A stretch of 52,637 bases of DNA, taken from contig CALUXV010000006.1 of NCBI GenBank assembly GCA_944324835.1, positions 1 through 52,637 on the forward strand, written 5' to 3'. The stretch is from Candidatus Gastranaerophilales bacterium. Lineage in GTDB: Bacteria; Cyanobacteriota; Vampirovibrionia; Gastranaerophilales; Gastranaerophilaceae. The position numbers and the translations under genes are program-made. The notes beneath the pieces were generated by a model. The model saw nothing but the letters and a program-made list of their open reading frames with translations. It was not told the DNA's origin and made no database searches. This document shows positions 42,009 through 50,653 of the stretch, piece by piece; the first letter of the stretch is position 1; each line of letters opens with the position of its first letter.

Positions 42009-42033
42009 CAAGGTTTATATTAATAAGCCTTGT
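42009..42033 (+). terminator. Terminator hairpin, first copy of a 25-base direct repeat
   Basis: An imperfect hairpin with CAAGG/CCTTG ends and an AT-rich core is followed by TTTTT, forming the terminator of the 56-residue gene. The whole 25 bases recur exactly at 42623-42647. Confidence 0.7.
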
Positions 42034-42622
42034 TTTTGTAATTTCGGCTCATAAACAAATTCTTGTAGGGAGATGCCCCCTGTAACCCAAATCATATTTA
42101 ATTATATTTGGGGCTGTGCACCTCCAAACCCGCACTTTATTTCTTTCTTTTTATTGCGATTCAAAAAGAAAGAAATAGAGGAAAGGAAGAAAAAGACGCT
42201 GGCTAAATAGTGTCAGTAGGACTCAACATCCAGCCGGTGAACTCGCTTTACTCAGACAGCACCGGCTCATCGTTGTTTCGTTAACTGACACTAATCTATT
42301 TTGTTATTTTATCCCCCGACTTTTACGGAGTGAGCAATACTCACTTATTGAAACAATGACAAGAAATGCGTTGTTTGAACGGGGATAAATAAATTTAAAT
42401 TTTTAATGCTCTAATATATAACGTAGTGAGTTAGCATTTCTTGGGTTGAAATTAGTGAGTATTAGCGAACGGAGTTCAAGTCGGCAGTTTCTTTGCGTCA
42501 CGTTTCTTTGATGTCAAAGAAATGTGACTGCGGGGTGCAGGGGTGCATAAACCCCGCATCAATTTGATTAGCTCCCGTCCGGAGGACAAAAGAAAAATTT
42601 TTAATTTTATTTCACATTAATC
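42034..42622. repeat. Repeat-rich non-coding insertion before dnaA
   Basis: These 589 bases lie exactly between the two copies of the 25-base repeat and contain no credible gene. Contents: a 14-base perfect hairpin with TTTCTTTCTTTTT arm (42139-42152 with 42163-42176); a 24-base block (42313-42336) identical to the complement of 19207-19230; GTGAG/CTCAC (42330-42344); a 15-base hairpin with one G-T pair and a two-base loop (42497-42528); and GCGGGGT/ACCCCGC (42530-42557). Base composition is more GC-rich than flanking DNA. It looks like an inserted mobile repeat without its own transposase. Confidence 0.6.
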
Positions 42623-42647
42623 CAAGGTTTATATTAATAAGCCTTGT
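42623..42647 (+). repeat. Second copy of the 25-base direct repeat
   Basis: Identical over 25 bases to 42009-42033, with different flanks on both sides. It lies 21 bases before the dnaA start codon and overlaps the expected -35 region, so it could pair as a hairpin or influence dnaA transcription. Confidence 0.85.
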
Positions 42648-42653
42648 CTTTTA

Positions 42654-42662
42654 TGTTAGAAT
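42654..42662 (+). promoter_or_regulatory. Extended -10 promoter of dnaA at leaderless spacing
   Basis: TGT followed by TAGAAT (42657-42662), then six bases and the dnaA ATG. The extended TG element compensates for a weak -35 (TTAATA at 42634). No Shine-Dalgarno is present. Confidence 0.6.
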
Positions 42663-42668
42663 CAAATT

Positions 42669-44063
42669 ATGGATATTATTGAAGTCAAAAATATTTGGAA
42701 TAGGGTCAAAGAAGAGATAATAAAAACAGTTCCTGCAACATCTCATCCATGGATTATACCAATGGAAGCTGTCGGGTTCGAAAATGGTATTTTTTCTGTT
42801 TTAACAGGTCAATCATTTGCAATTCAAATTATCCGTAAAAATCACTATCAGCAAATTATAGATGTATTTAATTCTCTTGGGTATCCTATAAAGAAATTTG
42901 ATATTATTTTTGATGAAAATTTGGCTAAAGAGTTAAAAAAACAAAAAGAAAAAGAATTAAAAGCTCAAAAGAAAGCAGAAGAAAAAGCTATAAAAGAAAC
43001 TGCATTTGATGGTATGGCAAAAATGCAGTCGCAATCAAACCTGAATTTAAAATATAAGTTTGAAAATTTTGTAGTCGGTGACAACAGCAAACTTGCCCAT
43101 GCGGTTGCATTTAACGTAGCCCAACATCCTGCCGAAAAATATAATCCGTTATTTATCTATGGCGGTTCAGGGCTAGGCAAAACCCACCTTATGCAGGCAA
43201 TCGGGCATTATACTTTGTTCAATAATCCAAAGCTTAAAGTCCGGTATATTAAAACGGAAGATTATGTAAATGAACTTGTCGACAACTTAAGAAAAGGCGG
43301 CGATACAAATGACAGAATGGCAAAATTTCGTCAAAAATACAGAAATGTAGATATATTACTGATTGATGATATCCAATTTGTTGAATCAAAGAGCAGAACA
43401 ATGGAAGAAATTTTCCATACTTTTGATACTTTATACAACAGAAATAAACAAATAGTTATAACATCAGATAAACCGCCTAAAGATATTCCGACACTGCCGG
43501 ACAGACTAAGAACAAGATTTGAGATGGGTATTGTTGTAGATATTACTCCTCCGGATTATGAAACAAGGGTTGCTATATTAACAAATCTTGCAGAACAGAT
43601 GGGGCTGACTGTTCCTTTTGAAGTTTATGATTATATTGCGAAGAATTTCGAAAGTAATGTCAGAGAACTTGAAGGAGCATTTAATAAAGTAACAGCATTT
43701 GCGGATATTGAAAATGCAGAAATAGATTTGGCATTTGCAAAGAAAGTTCTGCAAAGTGATATGGATATAAAGAAAGTATCTATAGATGATATTGCAAAAG
43801 CTGCTGCTGAATATTATGAAGTAACTATTGATAATTTAAAAAGCCCTGCTCGTGCGCAAAAAATATCTGAAGCAAGACGTGTTGCAGTATATCTTTCAAG
43901 AGAGATTACCCGTGCAAGTTATGAAGATATTGCGGAATATTTTGATAAAAAACATCCTACAATTCTTTATTCTTACCAAAAAGTAAAAGATGATTTGAAA
44001 ACAGATTCAAAACTTAAACAGACGGTAAGAGAATTGAAACAGGCCATTAAGTCAAATGCTTAA
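42669..44063 (+). CDS. dnaA: Chromosomal replication initiator DnaA
   Basis: The 464-residue protein has all four domains: domain I (about 1-80), a short charged linker (KEKELKAQKKAEEKA), AAA+ domain III with Walker A GGSGLGKT (about 165-172) and Walker B LLIDD (230-234), and DNA-binding domain IV. In domain IV the usual RDHTTV signature of DnaA-box contact reads KKHPTI (in EYFDKKHPTILYS), a variant that may alter box preference. It initiates replication at oriC. dnaN, rpmH and gyrB are not adjacent and I found no cluster of TTATCCACA boxes here, so this is probably not the origin. The next gene, ribH, has its own promoter-like region. Confidence 0.97.
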   Translation: MDIIEVKNIWNRVKEEIIKTVPATSHPWIIPMEAVGFENGIFSVLTGQSFAIQIIRKNHYQQIIDVFNSLGYPIKKFDIIFDENLAKELKKQKEKELKAQKKAEEKAIKETAFDGMAKMQSQSNLNLKYKFENFVVGDNSKLAHAVAFNVAQHPAEKYNPLFIYGGSGLGKTHLMQAIGHYTLFNNPKLKVRYIKTEDYVNELVDNLRKGGDTNDRMAKFRQKYRNVDILLIDDIQFVESKSRTMEEIFHTFDTLYNRNKQIVITSDKPPKDIPTLPDRLRTRFEMGIVVDITPPDYETRVAILTNLAEQMGLTVPFEVYDYIAKNFESNVRELEGAFNKVTAFADIENAEIDLAFAKKVLQSDMDIKKVSIDDIAKAAAEYYEVTIDNLKSPARAQKISEARRVAVYLSREITRASYEDIAEYFDKKHPTILYSYQKVKDDLKTDSKLKQTVRELKQAIKSNA

Positions 44064-44120
44064 TATTTACTTGTAAAATAAGCTTATATAGTATAAAATA
44101 AATCCAACGGAGAGGTAAAA

Positions 44121-44582
44121 ATGAAAACAATAGAAGGTGCTTTAACAACAAATGGTGAAAAGTTTTGTATAATCATTGCAAGATTTAATGAATTTATTGG
44201 CTCAAAACTCTTATCCGGTGCAATTGATGAATTGCGCAGACATGGAGTTGATGAATCAAATATAGATGTTGTATGGGTTCCGGGAGCATTTGAAATTCCT
44301 ATCGCTGCAAAAAAATGTGCATTAACTGGTAGATACAATGCTATAATTACACTCGGGGCGGTAATCAAAGGTTCAACATCTCATTATGATTACGTTTGTG
44401 CAGAAGTTTCAAAAGGAGTTGCATCTGTAGGACTTGAAACAGGAGTTCCTGTAATATTCGGTGTTTTGACAACTGATAATATTGAACAGGCAATTGAAAG
44501 AGCCGGCACAAAAGCAGGAAACAAAGGTTCAGATGCTGCAAAATCAGCTATTGAAATGGCAAATCTTTTAAAACAAATATAG
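44121..44582 (+). CDS. ribH: 6,7-dimethyl-8-ribityllumazine synthase
   Basis: The 153-residue protein has [15 protein letters not shown] (substrate loop), [23 protein letters not shown] with the catalytic histidine, and [16 protein letters not shown]. It condenses ribulose-derived dihydroxybutanone phosphate with the ribitylamino pyrimidine in the penultimate step of riboflavin synthesis. Other rib genes are absent here. GGAGAGG precedes the ATG. murQ follows after eight bases, so the two are co-transcribed although their pathways differ. Confidence 0.97.
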   Translation: MKTIEGALTTNGEKFCIIIARFNEFIGSKLLSGAIDELRRHGVDESNIDVVWVPGAFEIPIAAKKCALTGRYNAIITLGAVIKGSTSHYDYVCAEVSKGVASVGLETGVPVIFGVLTTDNIEQAIERAGTKAGNKGSDAAKSAIEMANLLKQI

Positions 44583-44589
44583 GTATCTG

Positions 44590-45471
44590 ATGAGCGAAAT
44601 AATTACAGAATATCGTAACGAAAATACAAAAGATATAGACTTGCTTCCAACTATTGATATAGTTCGAAAAATTAATAATGAAGATAAAGTAGTTGCGCTT
44701 GCTGTTGAGTATGAATTAGAAAATATTGCACGTGCTGTTGATATAATTGCAAAACAGTTTCTAAAAGGCGGGAAGTTAGTATATTTTGGTGCCGGAACTT
44801 CAGGACGTCTTGGTATTCTTGATGCATCTGAATGCCCGCCGACATTTAGTGTAGATTCTTCTATGGTGCAGGGAGTTATTGCCGGCGGTGATACTGCAAT
44901 GCGTTTTGCAATCGAAGGTGCGGAAGATGATTTTGATGCAGGTTATAATGATGCAAAAATCTTAAACAAAGATGATGTATGTACCGTGATTTCCGCAAGC
45001 GGAAATCCGAAATATCTTTTGGGTGTTTTATCTTATGCGGAAGAAATCGGGTGCAAAACCATAGGCATAACCTGCAATTCAAAGGCTAAAATTGCTGATG
45101 AAGTAGGTACTCTCATTTGTGTGGAAGTAGGACCGGAAGTCATCGCCGGTTCAAGCCGTTTAAAGGCGGGAACCGCTCAGAAAATGGTTTTGAATATGCT
45201 CACAACAGGTGCTATGATAAAAATAGGCAAAACCTATGAAAATTTTATGATTGATTTAAAGGCAACGAATGAGAAATTAAAAGATAGAGCAATAAGAATT
45301 GTGTCACAAATTGCTGATGTGTCTTTTGCTGTTGCTTATGAAAAATTAATCAATTGTGACTGGAAAATAAAGACAGCAATAGTGTCTTTGATGTTAAATA
45401 TAACACCTGAAGATGCGGAAAAGAAATTGGATTCTCGATGTGGAGTCTTGAGAAAAGTAATTAAACAATAA
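44590..45471 (+). CDS. murQ: N-acetylmuramic acid 6-phosphate etherase
   Basis: The 293-residue SIS-domain protein has LVYFGAGTSGRLGILDASECPPTF and VISASGNPKYLLGVL, then VGPEVIAGSSRLKAGTAQKM, all MurQ signatures. It cleaves the lactyl ether of MurNAc-6-phosphate to give GlcNAc-6-phosphate, recycling or scavenging peptidoglycan. The MurP/AnmK partner that supplies the phosphate is not in the window. It lies in a run ribH-murQ-gpsA-PSP1 with gaps of 8 and 13 bases and then an overlap, so a single operon is likely. Confidence 0.97.
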   Translation: MSEIITEYRNENTKDIDLLPTIDIVRKINNEDKVVALAVEYELENIARAVDIIAKQFLKGGKLVYFGAGTSGRLGILDASECPPTFSVDSSMVQGVIAGGDTAMRFAIEGAEDDFDAGYNDAKILNKDDVCTVISASGNPKYLLGVLSYAEEIGCKTIGITCNSKAKIADEVGTLICVEVGPEVIAGSSRLKAGTAQKMVLNMLTTGAMIKIGKTYENFMIDLKATNEKLKDRAIRIVSQIADVSFAVAYEKLINCDWKIKTAIVSLMLNITPEDAEKKLDSRCGVLRKVIKQ

Positions 45472-45484
45472 GAGAGGGTTATAG

Positions 45485-46486
45485 ATGAAATTAACTGTTC
45501 TGGGAGCTGGATGCTGGGGATTAACGTTAGCCTGGTTATTAACGGATAACTTTGATGAGGTTACTGTCTGGGGACGTCATTGTGATTTGTATGAAGATTT
45601 AATTAAAAATAAACATGCATCAAAACCGCTTGAAGTTCAGTTGAAAGAAAAAGTAGAAGTAACGTCTGATTTATCATCTGCAATAAAAGATGCGGAGATT
45701 ATTCTTTCAGTTGTTGCAACTTCCGGCATGAGAGATGTGTGCGAAAACTTAAAGAAATCAGGAATAAAACCTTCTCAAATACTTGTTAATGCATCAAAGG
45801 GTATTGAATTGAATACATTAATGCGAATGTCAGAAGTTATAAAAGATGTTTTGCCGGAACAAAAACTGGCAATATTATCGGGGCCTACTTTGGCTAAAGA
45901 AGTATTGCAAGGTAAACCAACAGCCGCATCTGTTGCATCAGATGATATGGAAGCTGCAAAATTTGTTCAAGAACATTGTAATGTTCCCGGCAGATTCAGA
46001 TTATATACAAACAAAGATGTTATTGGAGTTGAACTTGGCGGAAGTTTAAAAAATGTAATTGCAATAGCATCAGGATTTGCACACGCAATGGAATTAGGTG
46101 ACAATTGCATGGGGTCTTTATTAACACGTGGAATGGCAGAAATTGTTAGATTAAGTGTTAAACTCGGGGCAAGTCCTTCAACATTATACGGGCTTTCCGG
46201 CATGGGAGATTTGATAGCAACGTGTTCAAGTCCGATGTCCAGAAACTATACGGTCGGTTCTATGCTTGGTAAAGGGAAAAAAATTGATGATATTTTAAGA
46301 GAACTCGGTTCTGTTGCGGAAGGTGTTAAGACTTCAAAAGCAGTATGTGACCTTGCTGAAAAATTAGGTGTTGAAGTTCCTGTTTCGAGTGCGATTTATG
46401 AAGCTGTTTATACAGACATTACTCCGCAAGAAGTGCTAAACAAATTGATGAATAGAAAGCTAAAAGAAGAAGAAAACTATGATTAA
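45485..46486 (+). CDS. gpsA: Glycerol-3-phosphate dehydrogenase [NAD(P)+]
   Basis: The 333-residue protein starts with the Rossmann loop LGAGCWGLTLAWLL. It contains NASKGIE, ILSGPTLAKEV, the catalytic lysine region VELGGSLKNVIAIASG and LSGMGDLIATC. It reduces dihydroxyacetone phosphate to sn-glycerol-3-phosphate for phospholipid synthesis in the cytoplasm. GAGAGGG precedes the ATG. Its 3' end overlaps the PSP1 gene by eight bases. Confidence 0.97.
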   Translation: MKLTVLGAGCWGLTLAWLLTDNFDEVTVWGRHCDLYEDLIKNKHASKPLEVQLKEKVEVTSDLSSAIKDAEIILSVVATSGMRDVCENLKKSGIKPSQILVNASKGIELNTLMRMSEVIKDVLPEQKLAILSGPTLAKEVLQGKPTAASVASDDMEAAKFVQEHCNVPGRFRLYTNKDVIGVELGGSLKNVIAIASGFAHAMELGDNCMGSLLTRGMAEIVRLSVKLGASPSTLYGLSGMGDLIATCSSPMSRNYTVGSMLGKGKKIDDILRELGSVAEGVKTSKAVCDLAEKLGVEVPVSSAIYEAVYTDITPQEVLNKLMNRKLKEEENYD

Positions 46487-47411
46487 ATATGCAGTAAATT
46501 ACATAAAAAATATGTTTGTACCAGTAGATGTGCCGGAAAATACAGTTCTTGCCGACGGACAGTATATTCTTGTAAGAACAGAAAAAGGTGAAGAAGCTCT
46601 AAAAGTACATATTGTAAATACAGAAATTGCTGCATTGTGGGATAAGGCTGAAACAAAACCGGAGCCGTTTACTTTTTTGCGTGTAATGACCAAGCAAGAT
46701 TTGGAGTATCTTGAAGAAATAAAAAAAGAAGAAGTTACTTCTTTCTTTAAGTGTAAAGAGCTGGTTGAAAAACAAAAACTTGTTATGAATCTTGTTCAAT
46801 GCAAAATAACTTTTGATAAGAGAAAGATAACGTTTTATTATACAGCTCCGGAAAGAGTTGATTTTCGAGAGTTATTAAAAGAATTGACACAGGTTTTCAG
46901 ACGTACAAGAATTGATTTAAGGCATATCGGTGTCAGGGACGAAACCTCTTTAATGGAAGGGGTTGGTGTTTGCGGAAAACCGTTCTGCTGCTGCTCTTTT
47001 AAACGAAAATTTGAACCAATTAATGTAAAATTGGCTAGAGACCAGAGTATGCCGATTACTCCGTCAAAGATTTCCGGAACTTGCGGCAGATTATTATGCT
47101 GTTTGAATTACGAATACTCAAACTATATTGAAGCTGCCAAAGGTATGCCGCCTATTGGTTCATCTGTTATGACACCGAACGGACTCGGTAAAGTTTGTTA
47201 TATCAAATTTTTAAACGGAATTGTTGCTGTTAAACTAGAAGATGGTAAAACTCACGAATATCAACAAAACGAAATTGATATGGTTGATGCAGATGTAAAT
47301 GTTGATATAGATATTCCACTTGTTCAATCTTATGCTGAGGATGAAAAAGTGGATATGAAACAACTTAAACAACTTGAAGACGATAGAAATAGTTCTACAG
47401 GTAATGTATAA
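46479..47411 (+). CDS. PSP1 domain protein (YaaT/RicT-like)
   Basis: The 310-residue protein has the PSP1 core KCKELVEKQKLVMNLV, ITFYYTAPERVDFRELLKEL and the cysteine-rich signature CGKPFCCCSF followed by GTCGRLLCCL. Homologues (YaaT/RicT) form Fe-S-containing complexes with RicA and RicF in Bacillus that steer RNase Y and development. RicA/RicF partners are not seen here, so the complex may differ. It overlaps gpsA by eight bases and is the last gene of the operon. The C-terminus is acidic and variable. Confidence 0.92.
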   Translation: MIKYAVNYIKNMFVPVDVPENTVLADGQYILVRTEKGEEALKVHIVNTEIAALWDKAETKPEPFTFLRVMTKQDLEYLEEIKKEEVTSFFKCKELVEKQKLVMNLVQCKITFDKRKITFYYTAPERVDFRELLKELTQVFRRTRIDLRHIGVRDETSLMEGVGVCGKPFCCCSFKRKFEPINVKLARDQSMPITPSKISGTCGRLLCCLNYEYSNYIEAAKGMPPIGSSVMTPNGLGKVCYIKFLNGIVAVKLEDGKTHEYQQNEIDMVDADVNVDIDIPLVQSYAEDEKVDMKQLKQLEDDRNSSTGNV

Positions 47412-47540
47412 ATTGTTAAAGAAAATGAGTGTACTTAATTTATAATAACACTTTGTTTTCTGTAATTTGTGGTGCTTTACCTGTACTCACTTTTATGATA
47501 ATTTTTAATTAATATCACAAATAAGGAAGAGGAAATATAA

Positions 47541-50201
47541 ATGACAACTACAAAAATTAAAATTGAAGATTTACCGACTAAATACGATGCTCAAGAAACA
47601 GAAAGCCGTATTTACAAGTTTTGGGAAGATGGAGAATATTTTAAAGCTGATAACAAGAGTAAAAAAACTCCTTATTCAATAGTCATTCCTCCTCCAAACG
47701 TCACAGGAGTTCTTCATATGGGACACGCATTGGACGGAACTTTGCAGGATATTCTGACTCGTTATCATAGAATGGCAGGATATGAAGCTCTATGGGTTCC
47801 GGGTACTGACCATGCAGGAATAGCAACACAAAATGTTGTTGAAAAAAAACTGAGAGAACAAGGATTATCCCGCTACGATTTAGGACGTGAAAAATTCCTT
47901 GAAGAAACCTGGAAATGGGCTAACGAACATAAATCCGCCATTCTTAATCAATTTAAAAGATTAGGTGCATCTTTTGACCGTTCACGTGAAAGATTTACAT
48001 TTGATGAAGGATGTTCAGAAGCTGTTAAAGAAGTTTTTGTAAAATTATACGAAAAAGGATTAATCTACAAAGGTAAATATATCGTAAACTGGTGTCCTCG
48101 TTGTATGTCAGCAATTTCTGATATTGAAACGGAATACAAAACTGAACAGGGACATTTATGGGAAATATCTTATCCTGTTAAAGGCGAACACGGTGCAATT
48201 ATAGTTGCAACTACCCGTCCTGAAACAATTTTCGGTGACGTTGCAATTGCTGTTCACCCGAGCGATTACAAATATTCTGAACTTATCGGAAAAACTGTTA
48301 TCATACCGTTATCAGGAAGAGAAATCCCTATTATTGCCGATGAATATGTTGATAAATCATTTGGTACAGGTGCTGTAAAAATTACACCGGCTCACGACCC
48401 TAATGATTACGAAGTAGGCAGACGCCATAATCTGAAACCTATTTGGGTTATAGATGAAGAAGGCAAGATGAAAGCCTGCGGCGAAGTTCCTCAAGAGTTT
48501 CACGGGTTAGACAGATACGAATGCCGTAAAAAACTTATCGGAATGCTTGAATATAATAAATTCTTATTAAGAACAACAGACCACGAACATAACGTAGGTA
48601 AATGCCAGCGCTGCGGAACAACTATTGAACCGCTGTTATCAGAACAATGGTTTGTAAAAATGGAACCTTTGGCCAAAGAAGCAATTGCTGCGGTAAAAGA
48701 CGGCAGAATTAAATTCATCCCGCAAAGATGGGAAAAAGATTATTTAGGATGGATGGAAAATATCCGTGACTGGTGTATTTCACGTCAATTATGGTGGGGA
48801 CATCAAATACCTGCGTACTACCATAAGCAAACAGGAGAAATGGTTGTAGCAAAAGAAAATCCGGATCCTGAAAATTATGTACAGGATTCAGACTGCCTTG
48901 ATACATGGTTCTCATCAGGCTTGTGGCCGTTCTCAACAATGGGATTCCCGAATGCTGAAACAGATGATTTCAAAAAATTCTATCCGACATCTGTTCTTGT
49001 AACAGGATTTGATATTATTTTCTTCTGGGTTGCAAGAATGATTACCATGGGATTGGAATTTACAGGTAAAGCTCCGTTCCCTGTTGTTTATATTCATGGG
49101 CTTATCAGAGATGAAAAAGGTCAAAAGATGTCTAAATCAAAAGGCAATACGATTGACCCTGTTGAAATTATTGATAAATACGGATGTGATGCTTTGAGAT
49201 TTACTATGACATCACTCTGTACTTACGGCGGACAGGATATTAAAGTTTCTGATGACAAATTTGAATACGGAAGAAACTTTGCAAACAAAATCTGGAATGC
49301 ATCAAGATTTGTTTTAATGAATCTTGACGGTGTTGACGGTAAAGATGTTGATATGAATAATCTTACAATTGCCGATAAATGGATTATTGATAAGATGAAT
49401 TCTGTTGCAAAACTTGTTAACAGCAACATTAAAGAGTACAGAATCGGTGAAACCGCACACGTATTGTATGATTTCTTCTGGAACTCATACTGTGACTGGT
49501 ACGTTGAAATTGCAAAAATACAATTAAGAGATGAAAGCTTAAAACTCAATACACAAAGAGTTTTGAGATACGTTCTTGATATGTCGTTGAGAATGCTTCA
49601 TCCTATTATGCCGCATATAACGGAAGAAGTATGGCAGTTAATACCAAAAGCAGACAGCTGTACTACTCCTGCAATCATTGTATCGGATTATCCTCAATAT
49701 GATGAAAAACTTGCATTCCCTAAAGAAGCAAAGGAAATGGAATTGGTATTCAACACTATTTCATCATTGAGAAACCTAAGACAAAGTTTCAACATTCCGA
49801 CATCTACGGAAATTAATGTTGAAATCAGAGCGGAAAAAGATGAAAAACCAATCTTTGAAGAAATTGAATCTTATATCCATAGATTGGCAAAAGTTGCGAA
49901 TATTTCTTATGGCGATGAATCATCTCCATTACCGCCGAAATCTGCAACGGCAGTTGTTTCTGCTTCAAAACTGATTGTTCCGCTGGCGGATTTGATTGAT
50001 ATTAATGCAGAAATAGCACGTCAAGAAAAGAAACTCGGCAAACTGACAAACGAGAAAAATTCTCTTGAAGGCAGAATGAAGAACGAAAAGTTTGTTCAAA
50101 ACGCTCCTGAAGAATTAATCAATCAGACAAAAGATAGAATCCAGGAGATTGAAACGCAGGAAAACGTTATAAAAGATTTGATAAAATCTCTGCAAGATTA
50201 G
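47541..50201 (+). CDS. valS: Valyl-tRNA synthetase
   Basis: The 886-residue class Ia synthetase has the HIGH motif as HMGH in PPPNVTGVLHMGHALDG, the editing domain (TTRPETIFGDVAIAVHP), KMSKS in GQKMSKSKGNTIDP, the anticodon-binding domain, and the C-terminal coiled coil (AEIARQEKKLGKLTNEK) typical of ValRS. It charges tRNA-Val with valine and edits mischarged threonine. AGGAAGAGG precedes the ATG. The 129-base gap upstream has an imperfect TGAGT/ACTCA pair but lacks the T-box signature. Confidence 0.98.
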   Translation: MTTTKIKIEDLPTKYDAQETESRIYKFWEDGEYFKADNKSKKTPYSIVIPPPNVTGVLHMGHALDGTLQDILTRYHRMAGYEALWVPGTDHAGIATQNVVEKKLREQGLSRYDLGREKFLEETWKWANEHKSAILNQFKRLGASFDRSRERFTFDEGCSEAVKEVFVKLYEKGLIYKGKYIVNWCPRCMSAISDIETEYKTEQGHLWEISYPVKGEHGAIIVATTRPETIFGDVAIAVHPSDYKYSELIGKTVIIPLSGREIPIIADEYVDKSFGTGAVKITPAHDPNDYEVGRRHNLKPIWVIDEEGKMKACGEVPQEFHGLDRYECRKKLIGMLEYNKFLLRTTDHEHNVGKCQRCGTTIEPLLSEQWFVKMEPLAKEAIAAVKDGRIKFIPQRWEKDYLGWMENIRDWCISRQLWWGHQIPAYYHKQTGEMVVAKENPDPENYVQDSDCLDTWFSSGLWPFSTMGFPNAETDDFKKFYPTSVLVTGFDIIFFWVARMITMGLEFTGKAPFPVVYIHGLIRDEKGQKMSKSKGNTIDPVEIIDKYGCDALRFTMTSLCTYGGQDIKVSDDKFEYGRNFANKIWNASRFVLMNLDGVDGKDVDMNNLTIADKWIIDKMNSVAKLVNSNIKEYRIGETAHVLYDFFWNSYCDWYVEIAKIQLRDESLKLNTQRVLRYVLDMSLRMLHPIMPHITEEVWQLIPKADSCTTPAIIVSDYPQYDEKLAFPKEAKEMELVFNTISSLRNLRQSFNIPTSTEINVEIRAEKDEKPIFEEIESYIHRLAKVANISYGDESSPLPPKSATAVVSASKLIVPLADLIDINAEIARQEKKLGKLTNEKNSLEGRMKNEKFVQNAPEELINQTKDRIQEIETQENVIKDLIKSLQD

Positions 50202-50219
50202 TAAAATCGTTTATATATG

Positions 50220-50325
50220 CTAAAAAGCTGTCATCAAGGTCTGTATATTGTTTTAAAAGCATATAGCCTTTGATATTTGTACTCCAAATATCCCAATATT
50301 ACAGCGTTGTTAGACAGCTTTTTAG
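50220..50325 (+). ncRNA. Structured RNA-like element after valS
   Basis: A perfect 13-base inverted repeat (50220-50232 with 50313-50325; CTAAAAAGCTGTC and its complement) encloses 80 bases. These contain ATCAAGG/CCTTTGAT (50233-50239 with 50267-50274, one bulge) and a perfect ATATTTG/CAAATAT hairpin (50273-50279 with 50285-50291, loop TACTC; the two helices share two bases). A transcript would fold as a multi-helix junction closed by a long stem that ends in TTTTTAG. It may be a small RNA, a processed 3' end of valS, or a very elaborate terminator. Confidence 0.5.
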
Positions 50326-50653
50326 ATTGAATACTTTAATAATTGTGGGTCTTAGAGTTCCGCTCCCGTCCTCGCCGGTAGAAATGGTATAACACAGTGG
50401 TTAGAGTTTCTGTCCAGCTGATAGGTAACATCTGTGACTGGCACGCTTTCTCAAACTTAATACAAACAAATAGCCAACGGACGTTTTGAGTCCTTAATCT
50501 TGCGGATTCACTACTGTTGATTAAATTTAAAAATTAAGCCAAGTCTACTCTGTAAATGTATATAATTATTATTTACTATGTATCATTTTTTTGCAATCCT
50601 TTAGAATCAAAAATGACATAATTTGTTACAATAACTTTTTAATTAAAAAAGTT
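50326..50653. other. Non-coding gap after valS, no gene seen
   Basis: I see no gene in this stretch. A 70-base segment (50374-50443) has ends GCCGGT/ACTGGC that pair like a tRNA acceptor stem, but it lacks a T-arm. CGCTCCCGTCC here shares GCTCCCGTCC with 42571-42580 inside the repeat segment before dnaA. The region is likely decayed repeat sequence. Confidence 0.4.

Noticed and set aside
42034..42668. Replication origin upstream of dnaA
   Set aside because: No cluster of TTATCCACA-type DnaA boxes was found and dnaN is not adjacent; the segment is better explained as a dispersed repeat. A genome-wide GC-skew plot would decide.
47412..47540. T-box leader for valS
   Set aside because: The gap is only 129 bases and lacks the AGGGTGG-type T-box sequence and a terminator.
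50220..50325. Integron attC site after valS
   Set aside because: GTTAGAC on the right arm fits the GTTRRRY core, but the left arm lacks the matching RYYYAAC box.
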